From SVQP01 sp045594705 (GTDB taxonomy: Bacteria > Bacillota > Clostridia > Oscillospirales > CAG-272), in the NCBI GenBank assembly GCA_045594705.1, contig JAZNZB010000047.1:1-24996 (forward strand): 24,996 nucleotides of DNA. The letters run 5' to 3'. The translations under genes were made by a program, and so were the position numbers. Under the pieces are notes generated by a model that searched no databases, was not told where the DNA came from, and was given only the letters and a program-made list of their open reading frames with translations. Of this stretch, positions 8,328 through 15,362 are shown piece by piece. How positions within the stretch are numbered: the first letter of the stretch is position 1; each line of letters opens with the position of its first letter.

Positions 8328-10418
8328 ATGATGGGTCCCCCTCCCGGCATGTTCCCGGGCGACAAGCGCAAGAGCGCAGTGCCAAAGCCGACCTCAATCC
8401 GGCAAGTCCCCTCTTACCTGACCACTCTGATCCTTGGCTTCTTTGGCAGGCTTTTTTACATATTCGGCATCGTTTGGAAAACCGCTCCCTGGATCATGCT
8501 GGCCATGTCCGCCATCGCACTTTTGCAGGGCGTACTCCCCATTCTCAGCCTGCACGTTTCCGGTGCGGTGCTCAACGCACTGCAAAGTGCATACACCCTT
8601 GCCACCACGGGTGCAGAGCTCTCCGGCTTTTGGCAGGTACTGCCCTGGCAAGCCATTATCACAGTGGTGGAGGGCAGCAGTGACGTTGCGCTTTTGGCGT
8701 CGTTGGTTCTTTCCTTCGTGCTGCTTTCATTTGTGCTGCGTGTCATCTCCTCGGTCATCTCGCTGATCAACAACGCCGTGACCCGCATCGGCGGCGAGCT
8801 GGTGGTCAAGCAGATCAAGATCATGATCATGGAAAAGGCCAAGGAGCTGGACCTTGCCTCCTTTGATCTGCCCGAGTTTTACGAAAAGCTGGAAAACGCC
8901 AACCGCGAGGCAGGCCACAGACCCATTCAGATCCTGTCCTCCACCTTCTCGGTCATCACCACAGTCATACAGCTGATCTCGTATATCATCACGCTGGTCA
9001 TCATTCCCGATATGTGGATCGCTGCACTTGTCATGTCGCTTCTGGCCATTCCTACCGCCATCGTCAATTTCTATTACAGACGCAAAAACTTTGATTACAT
9101 CCGTCGCCGCTCCAAGGATCGCAGGCAGATGAATTACTACTCCGATCTCATGGTCAACAAGGATCTGGTCAAGGAGGTGCGCCTGTTCCACCTGTCCGAC
9201 ACCTTTATCGGCCGCTACCGCACCACCTTTGACAAGTATTTCGCAGGACTGCGCAGTCTGATCTGGCGCGAAAATATCGGGTATCTGATCATCAACGTCA
9301 TCACCAACGCAGCGTATCTCGTGTTCTTTGCGCTGATCGCTTACCGCGTGTTCCTTGGACAGATGATGATCGGTGACTACTCCCTTTACACCAATTCGCT
9401 CATGTCGGTCAGCGCGTGCATCTCCTCGCTGATCACCATCTCGGCGCACATCTACGAGGGCACGCTGTTTATTGACAACCTGATCGCGTTTATCAAGGAA
9501 AAGCAGACTGTCGTTCCCGTGCTGCCCGAGCCGACCGAGAAAGATCCGCATCCCGCCCCTGCACGCATCAATCACGGCAGCGCGCACACCATTGTATTCG
9601 AGCACGTCAGCTTTTGCTACCCCGGCTCAGACCGCCGCGTGCTGGATGACGTTTGCGTTACCATCCGCCCCGGGGAGACGCTGGTGCTGGTTGGTCTGAA
9701 CGGTGCCGGAAAAACCACGCTGATCAAGCTTCTGACTCGCCTTTACGACCCTACCGAGGGCAGAATCTTACTGGACGGCAGGGATCTGCGTGAATACGAC
9801 GTAGAGGATCTTTACAAAATGTTCGGCATCATTTTCCAGGACTTCGGCAAATATGCGGTCAGTGTCTCGGAGAATATTTCGTTCGGCGACGTTTACAGAA
9901 TTCCCGACGCGCAAAAAATCCGCGAGGCAGCAGTAAAATCCAACGCGGACGAGTACATCTCCAAGCTCAAGGGCGGCTACGATACTGCGCTGATGCGCTA
10001 TTTTGAGCCGGACGGTACAGAGCTCTCGATCGGTCAATGGCAAAAGCTTGCCATTGCGCGCGCTTTTTACAGCACCTCGGACGTGCTGATCCTGGACGAG
10101 CCCACCGCCTCACTTGACCCCATGGCCGAGCAGGAGATCTTCAACCAATTCGACCGTCTGCGCGCGGACAAGACTACCATCTTTGTCTCACACCGCCTGT
10201 CCAGCGCAACCGTTGCCTCCAAGATCTTAGTCATGGAATACGGCCGCGTGATCGAAGAGGGCGACCACCGCGCACTTATGGACAAAAAAGGCCGCTATTA
10301 TGAGTTATTCTCCACACAGGCCAAGCGTTATCTTGCCGAAAAGGATGCAGTGAGTGAGCCGCACGAGCCGCCCCAAGGCCCAAGACCGCCCCGTTTTGCG
10401 CACAAAGAGGATGATTGA
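8328..10418 (+). CDS. ABC exporter, fused permease and ATPase half-transporter
   Basis: A 696-aa type IV ABC exporter subunit that would work as a homodimer or with an unseen partner. A Pro/Gly-rich cytoplasmic leader (MMGPPPGMFPGDK) precedes six predicted membrane segments (about residues 40-370). The ATPase domain (about 420-660) has Walker A GLNGAGKTT (near 456), Q-loop FQDFGKY, signature LSIGQWQK (near 564), Walker B VLILDEPTASLD (near 586) and H-loop SHRLS (near 620). The signature has Ile where the consensus LSGGQ has Gly, a tolerated variant. Substrate is unknown; peptide or drug export is typical. AAAGGAAGTG at 8311-8320 supports the start. The C-terminal tail is Pro/Glu-rich. Confidence 0.88.
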   Translation: MMGPPPGMFPGDKRKSAVPKPTSIRQVPSYLTTLILGFFGRLFYIFGIVWKTAPWIMLAMSAIALLQGVLPILSLHVSGAVLNALQSAYTLATTGAELSGFWQVLPWQAIITVVEGSSDVALLASLVLSFVLLSFVLRVISSVISLINNAVTRIGGELVVKQIKIMIMEKAKELDLASFDLPEFYEKLENANREAGHRPIQILSSTFSVITTVIQLISYIITLVIIPDMWIAALVMSLLAIPTAIVNFYYRRKNFDYIRRRSKDRRQMNYYSDLMVNKDLVKEVRLFHLSDTFIGRYRTTFDKYFAGLRSLIWRENIGYLIINVITNAAYLVFFALIAYRVFLGQMMIGDYSLYTNSLMSVSACISSLITISAHIYEGTLFIDNLIAFIKEKQTVVPVLPEPTEKDPHPAPARINHGSAHTIVFEHVSFCYPGSDRRVLDDVCVTIRPGETLVLVGLNGAGKTTLIKLLTRLYDPTEGRILLDGRDLREYDVEDLYKMFGIIFQDFGKYAVSVSENISFGDVYRIPDAQKIREAAVKSNADEYISKLKGGYDTALMRYFEPDGTELSIGQWQKLAIARAFYSTSDVLILDEPTASLDPMAEQEIFNQFDRLRADKTTIFVSHRLSSATVASKILVMEYGRVIEEGDHRALMDKKGRYYELFSTQAKRYLAEKDAVSEPHEPPQGPRPPRFAHKEDD

Positions 10419-10462
10419 CCCAAGAATTCTCCCCTGTACGACAAAAACCTTTGCCAAGGCAC

Positions 10463-10491
10463 TTGACACAGAGTCAATTTATACATATAAT
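10463..10491 (+). promoter_or_regulatory. Perfect-consensus promoter of aspartate kinase
   Basis: TTGACA (10463-10468), 17-bp spacer, TATAAT (10486-10491). It lies 45 bp after the ABC transporter stop and 55 bp before the aspartate kinase ATG, so aspartate kinase has its own start. Transcription should begin near 10498. Confidence 0.92.
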
Positions 10492-10495
10492 ATTA

Positions 10496-10519
10496 GGGCA
10501 GACGCTTTTGCGCCTGCCC
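10496..10519 (+). terminator. Hairpin at the aspartate kinase transcription start
   Basis: GGGCAG (10496-10501) pairs with CTGCCC (10514-10519), and CGC with GCG inside, loop TTTT, followed by CCTTATTTTTATTT. It looks like a terminator for readthrough from the ABC transporter. The predicted start site of the aspartate kinase promoter (about 10498) is inside its first arm, so the same sequence would form only a truncated hairpin on the new transcript. Confidence 0.6.
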
Positions 10520-10546
10520 CCTTATTTTTATTTCAGGAGTTATCCC

Positions 10547-11872
10547 ATGTCTATCAAAGTTGTCAAATTCGGCGGCTCTTCCTTAGCAGACGCCGAGCAC
10601 TTCAAAAAGGTCGCTGCCATCGTCAAGGCAGATCCCGCACGCAGATACGTTGTCCCCTCCGCTCCCGGCAAGCGTTTTTCCGATGACGTCAAGGTCACGG
10701 ACATGCTTTATACCTGCTATCAGATGATCAGAGAGAAAAAGAGCATGCAGGAGGTGGATGCTTACTATGCGAACATCACCGAGCGCTACAACAGCATCAT
10801 CCGTGAGCTGGGTCTGGATTTCGACCTTTCGGGTGAATTTGAATATATCAAGAACGCGATGCTGCACCGTCCCGGCAGAGATTTCGTTGCAAGCCGCGGC
10901 GAATACCTTTCCGGTCTGATCCTTGCAAAGTATCTCGGATTCCCCTTCATTGACGCCGAAAACGTCATCTTTTTCAAGGAAAACGGTACCTTTGATCAGG
11001 AGAAAACCGACCGCGTGCTTTCCGCAGAGCTGGCGCACTACCGCCATGCCGTCATTCCCGGATTTTACGGCTGCGCTGCAAACGGTACGGTCAAGACCTT
11101 CTCGCGCGGCGGCTCGGATATCACAGGCTCGATCGTAGCACGTGCCGCGGGCGCAACGCTTTACGAAAACTGGACCGATGTTTCGGGCTTTCTGATGACA
11201 GACCCCCGCATCGTCAAAAATCCCTGCACCATCGATACCATTACCTACCGCGAGCTGCGTGAACTTTCTTACATGGGCGCAACCGTGCTGCATGAGGATG
11301 CCGTATTCCCCGTTCGCTCTGCGGGCATTCCCATCAATATCCGCAACACCAACCGTCCCGAGGATCGCGGTACCATGATCGTGGCTTCCACCACGCAATA
11401 TGACAGTGAGCGCGTTATCACGGGCATTGCGGGCAAAAAAGAATTCTCGGTTATCAACATTGAAAAGGATATGATGAACGCCGAAATCGGCTTTGGACGC
11501 AAGGTGCTGGAGATCTTAGAGGAAAACGGCATTTCGTTTGAGCATCTGCCCTCCGGTATTGACACTATGTCGGTGGTTACCTCGACCGCATCCCTGGAAG
11601 GCAAGCGTGAGAGAATTCTGCAGGCGATCTGCCGCACTGTCTCTCCCGACAGCGTGACCATTGAGGACGACATGGCGCTGGTTGCAGTCGTGGGCCGCGG
11701 TATGGTCAAGGCCAAGGGTACTGCTGCGCGCGTGTTTGACGCACTGGCATCCAAGGGCATCAACATCCGCATGATCGATCAGGGCTCCTCCGAGCTCAAC
11801 ATCATTGTGGGCGTAGCGGACGATGAGTATATCCCTGCCGTTCAGGCCATCTACGAGGAATTCGTGCATTGA
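10547..11872 (+). CDS. lysC: Aspartate kinase (monofunctional, with C-terminal ACT domains)
   Basis: A 441-aa enzyme that phosphorylates aspartate at the entry to lysine, threonine and methionine synthesis (and diaminopimelate for the cell wall). The kinase domain begins with the nucleotide motif KFGGSS (7-12) and contains FSRGGSDITGS (about 185-195). Two ACT regulatory domains follow from about residue 300 (around VINIEKDMMNAEIGFG and ALVAVVGRGMVKAKG), so feedback inhibition by an end product is likely. The start is set by AGGAG at 10535-10539 and by the promoter at 10463-10491; upstream in-frame codons reach into the ABC gene but are not needed. No lysine riboswitch fits in the ~49-nt leader. 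A terminator follows at once. Confidence 0.93.
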   Translation: MSIKVVKFGGSSLADAEHFKKVAAIVKADPARRYVVPSAPGKRFSDDVKVTDMLYTCYQMIREKKSMQEVDAYYANITERYNSIIRELGLDFDLSGEFEYIKNAMLHRPGRDFVASRGEYLSGLILAKYLGFPFIDAENVIFFKENGTFDQEKTDRVLSAELAHYRHAVIPGFYGCAANGTVKTFSRGGSDITGSIVARAAGATLYENWTDVSGFLMTDPRIVKNPCTIDTITYRELRELSYMGATVLHEDAVFPVRSAGIPINIRNTNRPEDRGTMIVASTTQYDSERVITGIAGKKEFSVINIEKDMMNAEIGFGRKVLEILEENGISFEHLPSGIDTMSVVTSTASLEGKRERILQAICRTVSPDSVTIEDDMALVAVVGRGMVKAKGTAARVFDALASKGINIRMIDQGSSELNIIVGVADDEYIPAVQAIYEEFVH

Positions 11873-11887
11873 TCTGATCGCAAGAAT

Positions 11888-11922
11888 AAAGGCGTTGTGC
11901 AAAGCACAACGCCTTTATTTTT
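11888..11922. terminator. Bidirectional terminator between aspartate kinase and the lipoprotein
   Basis: A 13-bp perfect stem AAAGGCGTTGTGC / GCACAACGCCTTT with an AAA loop, then ATTTTTT on the plus strand. The stem starts with AAA, which gives a short U-run on the minus strand, so it can serve the convergent lipoprotein gene too. Confidence 0.92.
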
Positions 11923-11934
11923 TGTTCTGATTGA

Positions 11935-13047
11935 TCAGCCCTGAGCTGCAATATACTCTTCGTAGGTCCAGCTACGGAAGTTGACCGGCTCATAAACAGC
12001 TTCGGGATCTGTGTAATCGATGAAGTAAATACCCTTAAAGGTATTGCCCGTTTCATCAAAATCATCAATGTTATCAACCCAGGTGTTCGCATTGTAGAAT
12101 ACGCTGACAAACTTTCTGGGCATATCAGCGGTGTAGGAATCGGACTGGCAGTAGGAGAAGGTCATCTCAACGTTCTCAACGTGGCAGTTGGTAAAGCAAT
12201 CCGCAGTCACGCCGCCGGTTGCATCGTAGCCAACAAAGCCTGCAAGATTATGGAAACCGGACATCTTGCCTTCCTTAACCGTGCAATCGATGAATTCCAT
12301 CGTGCCTGAAAATACGCCGCCGACAAAGCCTGCTACGCGGAACGCGATGGGATGTCCACCGTTTTCGGGATCCTGATTATTATAATCCAACCAGCCATTC
12401 AGGTTGAAGTTGGAAACGTGGCAGTTTTCAAAGGTCAGCCATGCGTTGCCGTATACGTTACCGACAAATACGCCGACGTGACGCTCCCATGCGGTAATGT
12501 TAACGGCATCAAAATTCAGATTCTTAAAGGTCAGATCATACTCGGCGTTCTGGATAAAACCAAAGCCGTAGGGGAAGTTATGCATGATATCGGGAATGGA
12601 CTCGTCCGTACCTTCAATGGTCAGGTTCTTGATGGTGTGACCGTTGCCCTCAAAGGTCACGCAATCCAGGTATGCACCGTCGATCGGGATCCAGTTGTGG
12701 CCTGCAAGGTCAATGTCAGCAATAAAGTTTACAGTAACCTCGTAGTACTCTGTACCCTCGACGTGAATGGTGTTTGCCCAAGCGATCAGGTCCTCAGCGC
12801 TTGCAATATTGATCGCGCCTTCAACGGGCTGATCGGCAACGGCCTCGGTGGTCTCCTCGGGTACAGATTCGGTTTCGGTCTCAGTCTCTGCCTCGGTCGT
12901 CTCCTGTGTGGTAGCCTCGGGGGCAGGAGCCTCGGTCTCTGCATCGGTGGTCGTTGCAGGATCCTTTTCATTGTCGCACGCCACCATAGCAGCAAGAAGC
13001 GACAGACAAAGCAACAGTGCCAGAATCAGGGAAAGCTTTCTTTTCAT
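11935..13047 (-). CDS. Secreted lipoprotein with Glu/Thr-rich linker and beta-helix-like repeats
   Basis: A 370-aa surface protein. A signal peptide (KRK then LILALLLCLSLLAAMVAC) ends in a probable lipidated Cys24. Residues ~28-75 form a low-complexity linker rich in T, E, A and P, as used to hold a domain away from the envelope. From ~80 on come repeated strands with NFIADIDLAGHNW, FEGNGHTIKNLTIEG, FENCHVSNFNL and FTNCHVENVEM, the pattern of right-handed parallel beta-helix or GLUG-like surface proteins. No catalytic motif is recognised; a polysaccharide or adhesion role is only a guess. It has an excellent AGGAGG site and its own promoter (13084-13112). It is alone on its strand between aspartate kinase and deoC. 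Confidence 0.82.
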   Translation of the reverse strand: MKRKLSLILALLLCLSLLAAMVACDNEKDPATTTDAETEAPAPEATTQETTEAETETETESVPEETTEAVADQPVEGAINIASAEDLIAWANTIHVEGTEYYEVTVNFIADIDLAGHNWIPIDGAYLDCVTFEGNGHTIKNLTIEGTDESIPDIMHNFPYGFGFIQNAEYDLTFKNLNFDAVNITAWERHVGVFVGNVYGNAWLTFENCHVSNFNLNGWLDYNNQDPENGGHPIAFRVAGFVGGVFSGTMEFIDCTVKEGKMSGFHNLAGFVGYDATGGVTADCFTNCHVENVEMTFSYCQSDSYTADMPRKFVSVFYNANTWVDNIDDFDETGNTFKGIYFIDYTDPEAVYEPVNFRSWTYEEYIAAQG

Positions 13048-13083
13048 AATTTCCTCCTAAATGTTATTGGGATCACTATTCTC

Positions 13084-13112
13084 ATCATATCACAATCAGA
13101 CTTTTTTGTCAA
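13084..13112 (-). promoter_or_regulatory. Promoter of the beta-helix-like lipoprotein
   Basis: On the minus strand TTGACA (13112-13107), 17-bp spacer, TATGAT (13089-13084). The -35 box is only 8 bp from the -35 box of the divergent deoC promoter. Confidence 0.85.
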
Positions 13113-13120
13113 TAACAAAC

Positions 13121-13149
13121 TTGACAGATAAAGCACAATATGCTATACT
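13121..13149 (+). promoter_or_regulatory. Promoter of deoC
   Basis: TTGACA (13121-13126), 17-bp spacer, TATACT (13144-13149), 28 bp upstream of the chosen deoC start codon. Confidence 0.87.
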
Positions 13150-13177
13150 GAAGCCAATGAAATATAAGGAGATTGCC

Positions 13178-13843
13178 ATGAAACCCATCAACAAATACAT
13201 TGATCATACCAACTTAAAGCCCTTTGCAACCGCAGCGGATATTGAAAAGCTCTGCGCCGAGGCTGCCGAGCATCATTTCGCATCGGTTTGCGTCAACCCC
13301 GCGGACGTTGCCCTTGCTCACAGTCTGCTCAAGGATACCGACGTCATGACCTGCACGGTCATCGGCTTCCCTCTTGGCAAAAACGTGACCACCATCAAGG
13401 TGGAGGAGACCAAGGCCGCTTACCGCGACGGCTGCGACGAATTTGACATGGTCATCAACGTCGGCAAGCTCAAGGACAGAGATACCGACTACGTTTGCGC
13501 GGACATTGCTGCCGTTGTGGCTGCTGCTCAGGGCAAAACGGTTAAGGTCATCATTGAAACAGGGCTTTTGACCGACGAGGAGATCGCACTGGCGACGCAG
13601 ATCGCTTGCCGCGCAGGCGCACATTTTGTCAAGACCTGCACGGGTGTCAACCCGGGTGCTGCGACGGTTGAAGCCGTAACCATTATGAAAAACAACGTCA
13701 CCCCCGGCGTGCAGATCAAGGCATCCGGCGGCGTCAAGACCTACGAGGCAGCGATGGCCATGATCGAAGCAGGCGCAGACAGAATCGGCACATCCTCGGG
13801 CATTGCGATCGTTTCGGGCGGCGTTGGCACGAGCGATTATTGA
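13178..13843 (+). CDS. deoC: Deoxyribose-phosphate aldolase
   Basis: A 221-aa TIM-barrel aldolase that splits 2-deoxyribose-5-phosphate into glyceraldehyde-3-phosphate and acetaldehyde, the last step of deoxynucleoside salvage. The catalytic pattern is complete: EFDMVINVGKLK with D90, FVKTCTG with Schiff-base Lys152, and IKASGGVK with Lys181. Length is normal. I chose ATG 13178 because AAGGAG (13166-13171) sits just upstream; an in-frame ATG at 13157 has no ribosome site and would contain this one. No other deo genes (deoB, deoD, pdp) are nearby. The next gene starts 22 bp later on the same strand. Confidence 0.95.
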   Translation: MKPINKYIDHTNLKPFATAADIEKLCAEAAEHHFASVCVNPADVALAHSLLKDTDVMTCTVIGFPLGKNVTTIKVEETKAAYRDGCDEFDMVINVGKLKDRDTDYVCADIAAVVAAAQGKTVKVIIETGLLTDEEIALATQIACRAGAHFVKTCTGVNPGAATVEAVTIMKNNVTPGVQIKASGGVKTYEAAMAMIEAGADRIGTSSGIAIVSGGVGTSDY

Positions 13844-13865
13844 TGCACCTCATAGTAATACGAAT

Positions 13866-15185
13866 ATGGGAAACAATCCTCATTATTTAGCACAAGCCGA
13901 AGATCACAAGATACTTGACGATCACGTATTTTATATTGAGAACGAGTATATCAGATTCGGCATCAATACGGCTCTTGGCGGCACGGTCACCTACCTTGCC
14001 GAGCACGGAAAGCACAATCTGATCAACAGTGCAGACTGGGGCAGACAGGTGCAGCTTTCCTTCTATTCGGGTCCGGTTCCCTTTCATCCAGAAGGAACCG
14101 AAATGGGTAAGCACTGGACGCACACCGGCTGGAATCCCATACAAACGGGAGATTGCTTCTTTAACCGCGCAAAGCTGATCGAGCACAAGGTAGAAGGAAA
14201 CACGCTGTACGTCAAGTGCATCCCGATGCAGTGGGCGCTCAATAACATCCCCGGAGAATGCACCTTTGAGCTTTGGTATACGCTTGACGGCAAAACCGTC
14301 AACGTGACCGCGCGCCTCAATAATAACCGCTCCGATCAGACACAATATCCCGCAAGCGGACAGGAGCTCCCTGCTGTTTATACCAACGGCGAATACTACC
14401 GTCTTGTCTCATACGTGGGAGAGCAGCCCGGCACGGGCGGCAAGCTGACCGATATCGTCAACAAGCATACCGATCGTAACTGGCCCTCCGAATTTATGCT
14501 TTATCCGGAAAGCTGGGTGGCTTTGGTGGATGACAACGATTACGGTCTGGGCGTTTACAATCCGCATACCTGCGGTGCAGTCGGTGGCTTTGCCGGCGGC
14601 GTGGAACGCATGGGCATTGGCGGTGCCAAGGATTTTCAGACCGCCACGGTCAGCCCCACCACAAGAGTGATCCTTGATCATAACATCGTCTACACCTTTC
14701 ATTTCTCGCTGATTGTAGGCGATCTTGCTTCCATTCGTAAGACTGCTCTGGAGCTTGACGCCAAGGTCGATCACAGAAAATTTGATTTTAGCCAAGACCG
14801 CCAAAATTTCTCCTATCACAATACCACGGATAAGGGATTTGGCAACCAGGATTGCCTGGATTTCGGTTTTGCCCCCGACGTATGGCTATGCTCGCCCTTT
14901 ATCTACATATCAAGGGGCGAATGCAAAAAGATCCTGCTGGACGCCGCGATTGAAGGCGGCGAGATTGAGGGCGTGGTCGGTGTCCGTACTTACGGTGAGA
15001 CCACGACGCCCGACCGCAAGGGCTCTCCCTGCTCTTGGATGGAGGTTCCCTTCAAGCTGACAGGAGACGGCACAAGAAAAATGCATGAGATCGATATCTC
15101 CGCCATTGATAAGCCCTTCTTCCAGACCAATCTCGTCTTCAAAACCCAAGGACATGCCAAAATCTATTCCTTTGAACTGCAATAA
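13866..15185 (+). CDS. Unrecognised 439-aa protein, probably all-beta (mutarotase-like sandwich suspected)
   Basis: I do not recognise a named family. The protein has no signal peptide or membrane segment. It is rich in short strand-like stretches, aromatic residues and Gly-Asn turns. It starts with NEYIRFGINTALGGTVTYL and WGRQVQLSFYSGP, reminiscent of the galactose-mutarotase-like beta-sandwich found in many carbohydrate-active enzymes; that resemblance is only inferred. Later segments (ASGQELPAVYTN, YGLGVYNPHTCG) look like sugar-handling loops. It lies 22 bp after deoC and shares its transcript. The ATG at 13866 has no clear ribosome site. An earlier in-frame TTG (13803) inside deoC also lacks one, so translational coupling to deoC is plausible. 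A terminator follows. Confidence 0.7.
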   Translation: MGNNPHYLAQAEDHKILDDHVFYIENEYIRFGINTALGGTVTYLAEHGKHNLINSADWGRQVQLSFYSGPVPFHPEGTEMGKHWTHTGWNPIQTGDCFFNRAKLIEHKVEGNTLYVKCIPMQWALNNIPGECTFELWYTLDGKTVNVTARLNNNRSDQTQYPASGQELPAVYTNGEYYRLVSYVGEQPGTGGKLTDIVNKHTDRNWPSEFMLYPESWVALVDDNDYGLGVYNPHTCGAVGGFAGGVERMGIGGAKDFQTATVSPTTRVILDHNIVYTFHFSLIVGDLASIRKTALELDAKVDHRKFDFSQDRQNFSYHNTTDKGFGNQDCLDFGFAPDVWLCSPFIYISRGECKKILLDAAIEGGEIEGVVGVRTYGETTTPDRKGSPCSWMEVPFKLTGDGTRKMHEIDISAIDKPFFQTNLVFKTQGHAKIYSFELQ

Positions 15186-15194
15186 GCAGAAGGG

Positions 15195-15221
15195 TCTTGC
15201 CGAGGCAAGAGCTTTCTTTTT
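15195..15221 (+). terminator. Intrinsic terminator of the deoC transcript
   Basis: TCTTGCC (15195-15201), GA, GGCAAGA (15204-15210), then GCTTTCTTTTTG. The stem is short and the loop is tight, so strength is moderate. Confidence 0.7.
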
Positions 15222-15262
15222 GTTATCATATTGAAATTTTTCATCAATTTTTACAGAAATAA

Positions 15263-15292
15263 GTCATATATTGCTCATTTCTTGTCATATAT
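15263..15292 (+). promoter_or_regulatory. Two 9-bp direct repeats upstream of the solute-binding protein promoter
   Basis: GTCATATAT occurs at 15263-15271 and 15284-15292, exactly 21 bp (about two helical turns) apart, just upstream of the promoter. This spacing suits an activator bound as a dimer or as two molecules on one DNA face, as for AraC-type regulators. The binding role is inferred. Confidence 0.45.
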
Positions 15293-15295
15293 GCA

Positions 15296-15325
15296 TTAGA
15301 ATATTCCATATAGTTGTGATATACT
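15296..15325 (+). promoter_or_regulatory. Weak promoter of the solute-binding lipoprotein
   Basis: TTAGAA (15296-15301), 18-bp spacer, TATACT (15320-15325). The -10 box is good and the -35 box poor, as expected of a promoter that needs an activator. Confidence 0.5.
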
Positions 15326-15362
15326 GATCATATAAAACAAAAAATGAAAGGACATATTCATA

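Noticed and set aside
10415..10546. Upstream extension of aspartate kinase by 44 codons
   Set aside because: It contains the promoter and hairpin for the gene itself, and the KFGGSS motif belongs within ten residues of the true start at 10547.
10496..10546. Lysine riboswitch in front of aspartate kinase
   Set aside because: The leader is only about 49 nt, far too short for the ~170-nt lysine aptamer, and shows only one hairpin.
13157..13177. Earlier in-frame ATG for deoC
   Set aside because: It has no ribosome site and overlaps the AAGGAG that serves the ATG at 13178.
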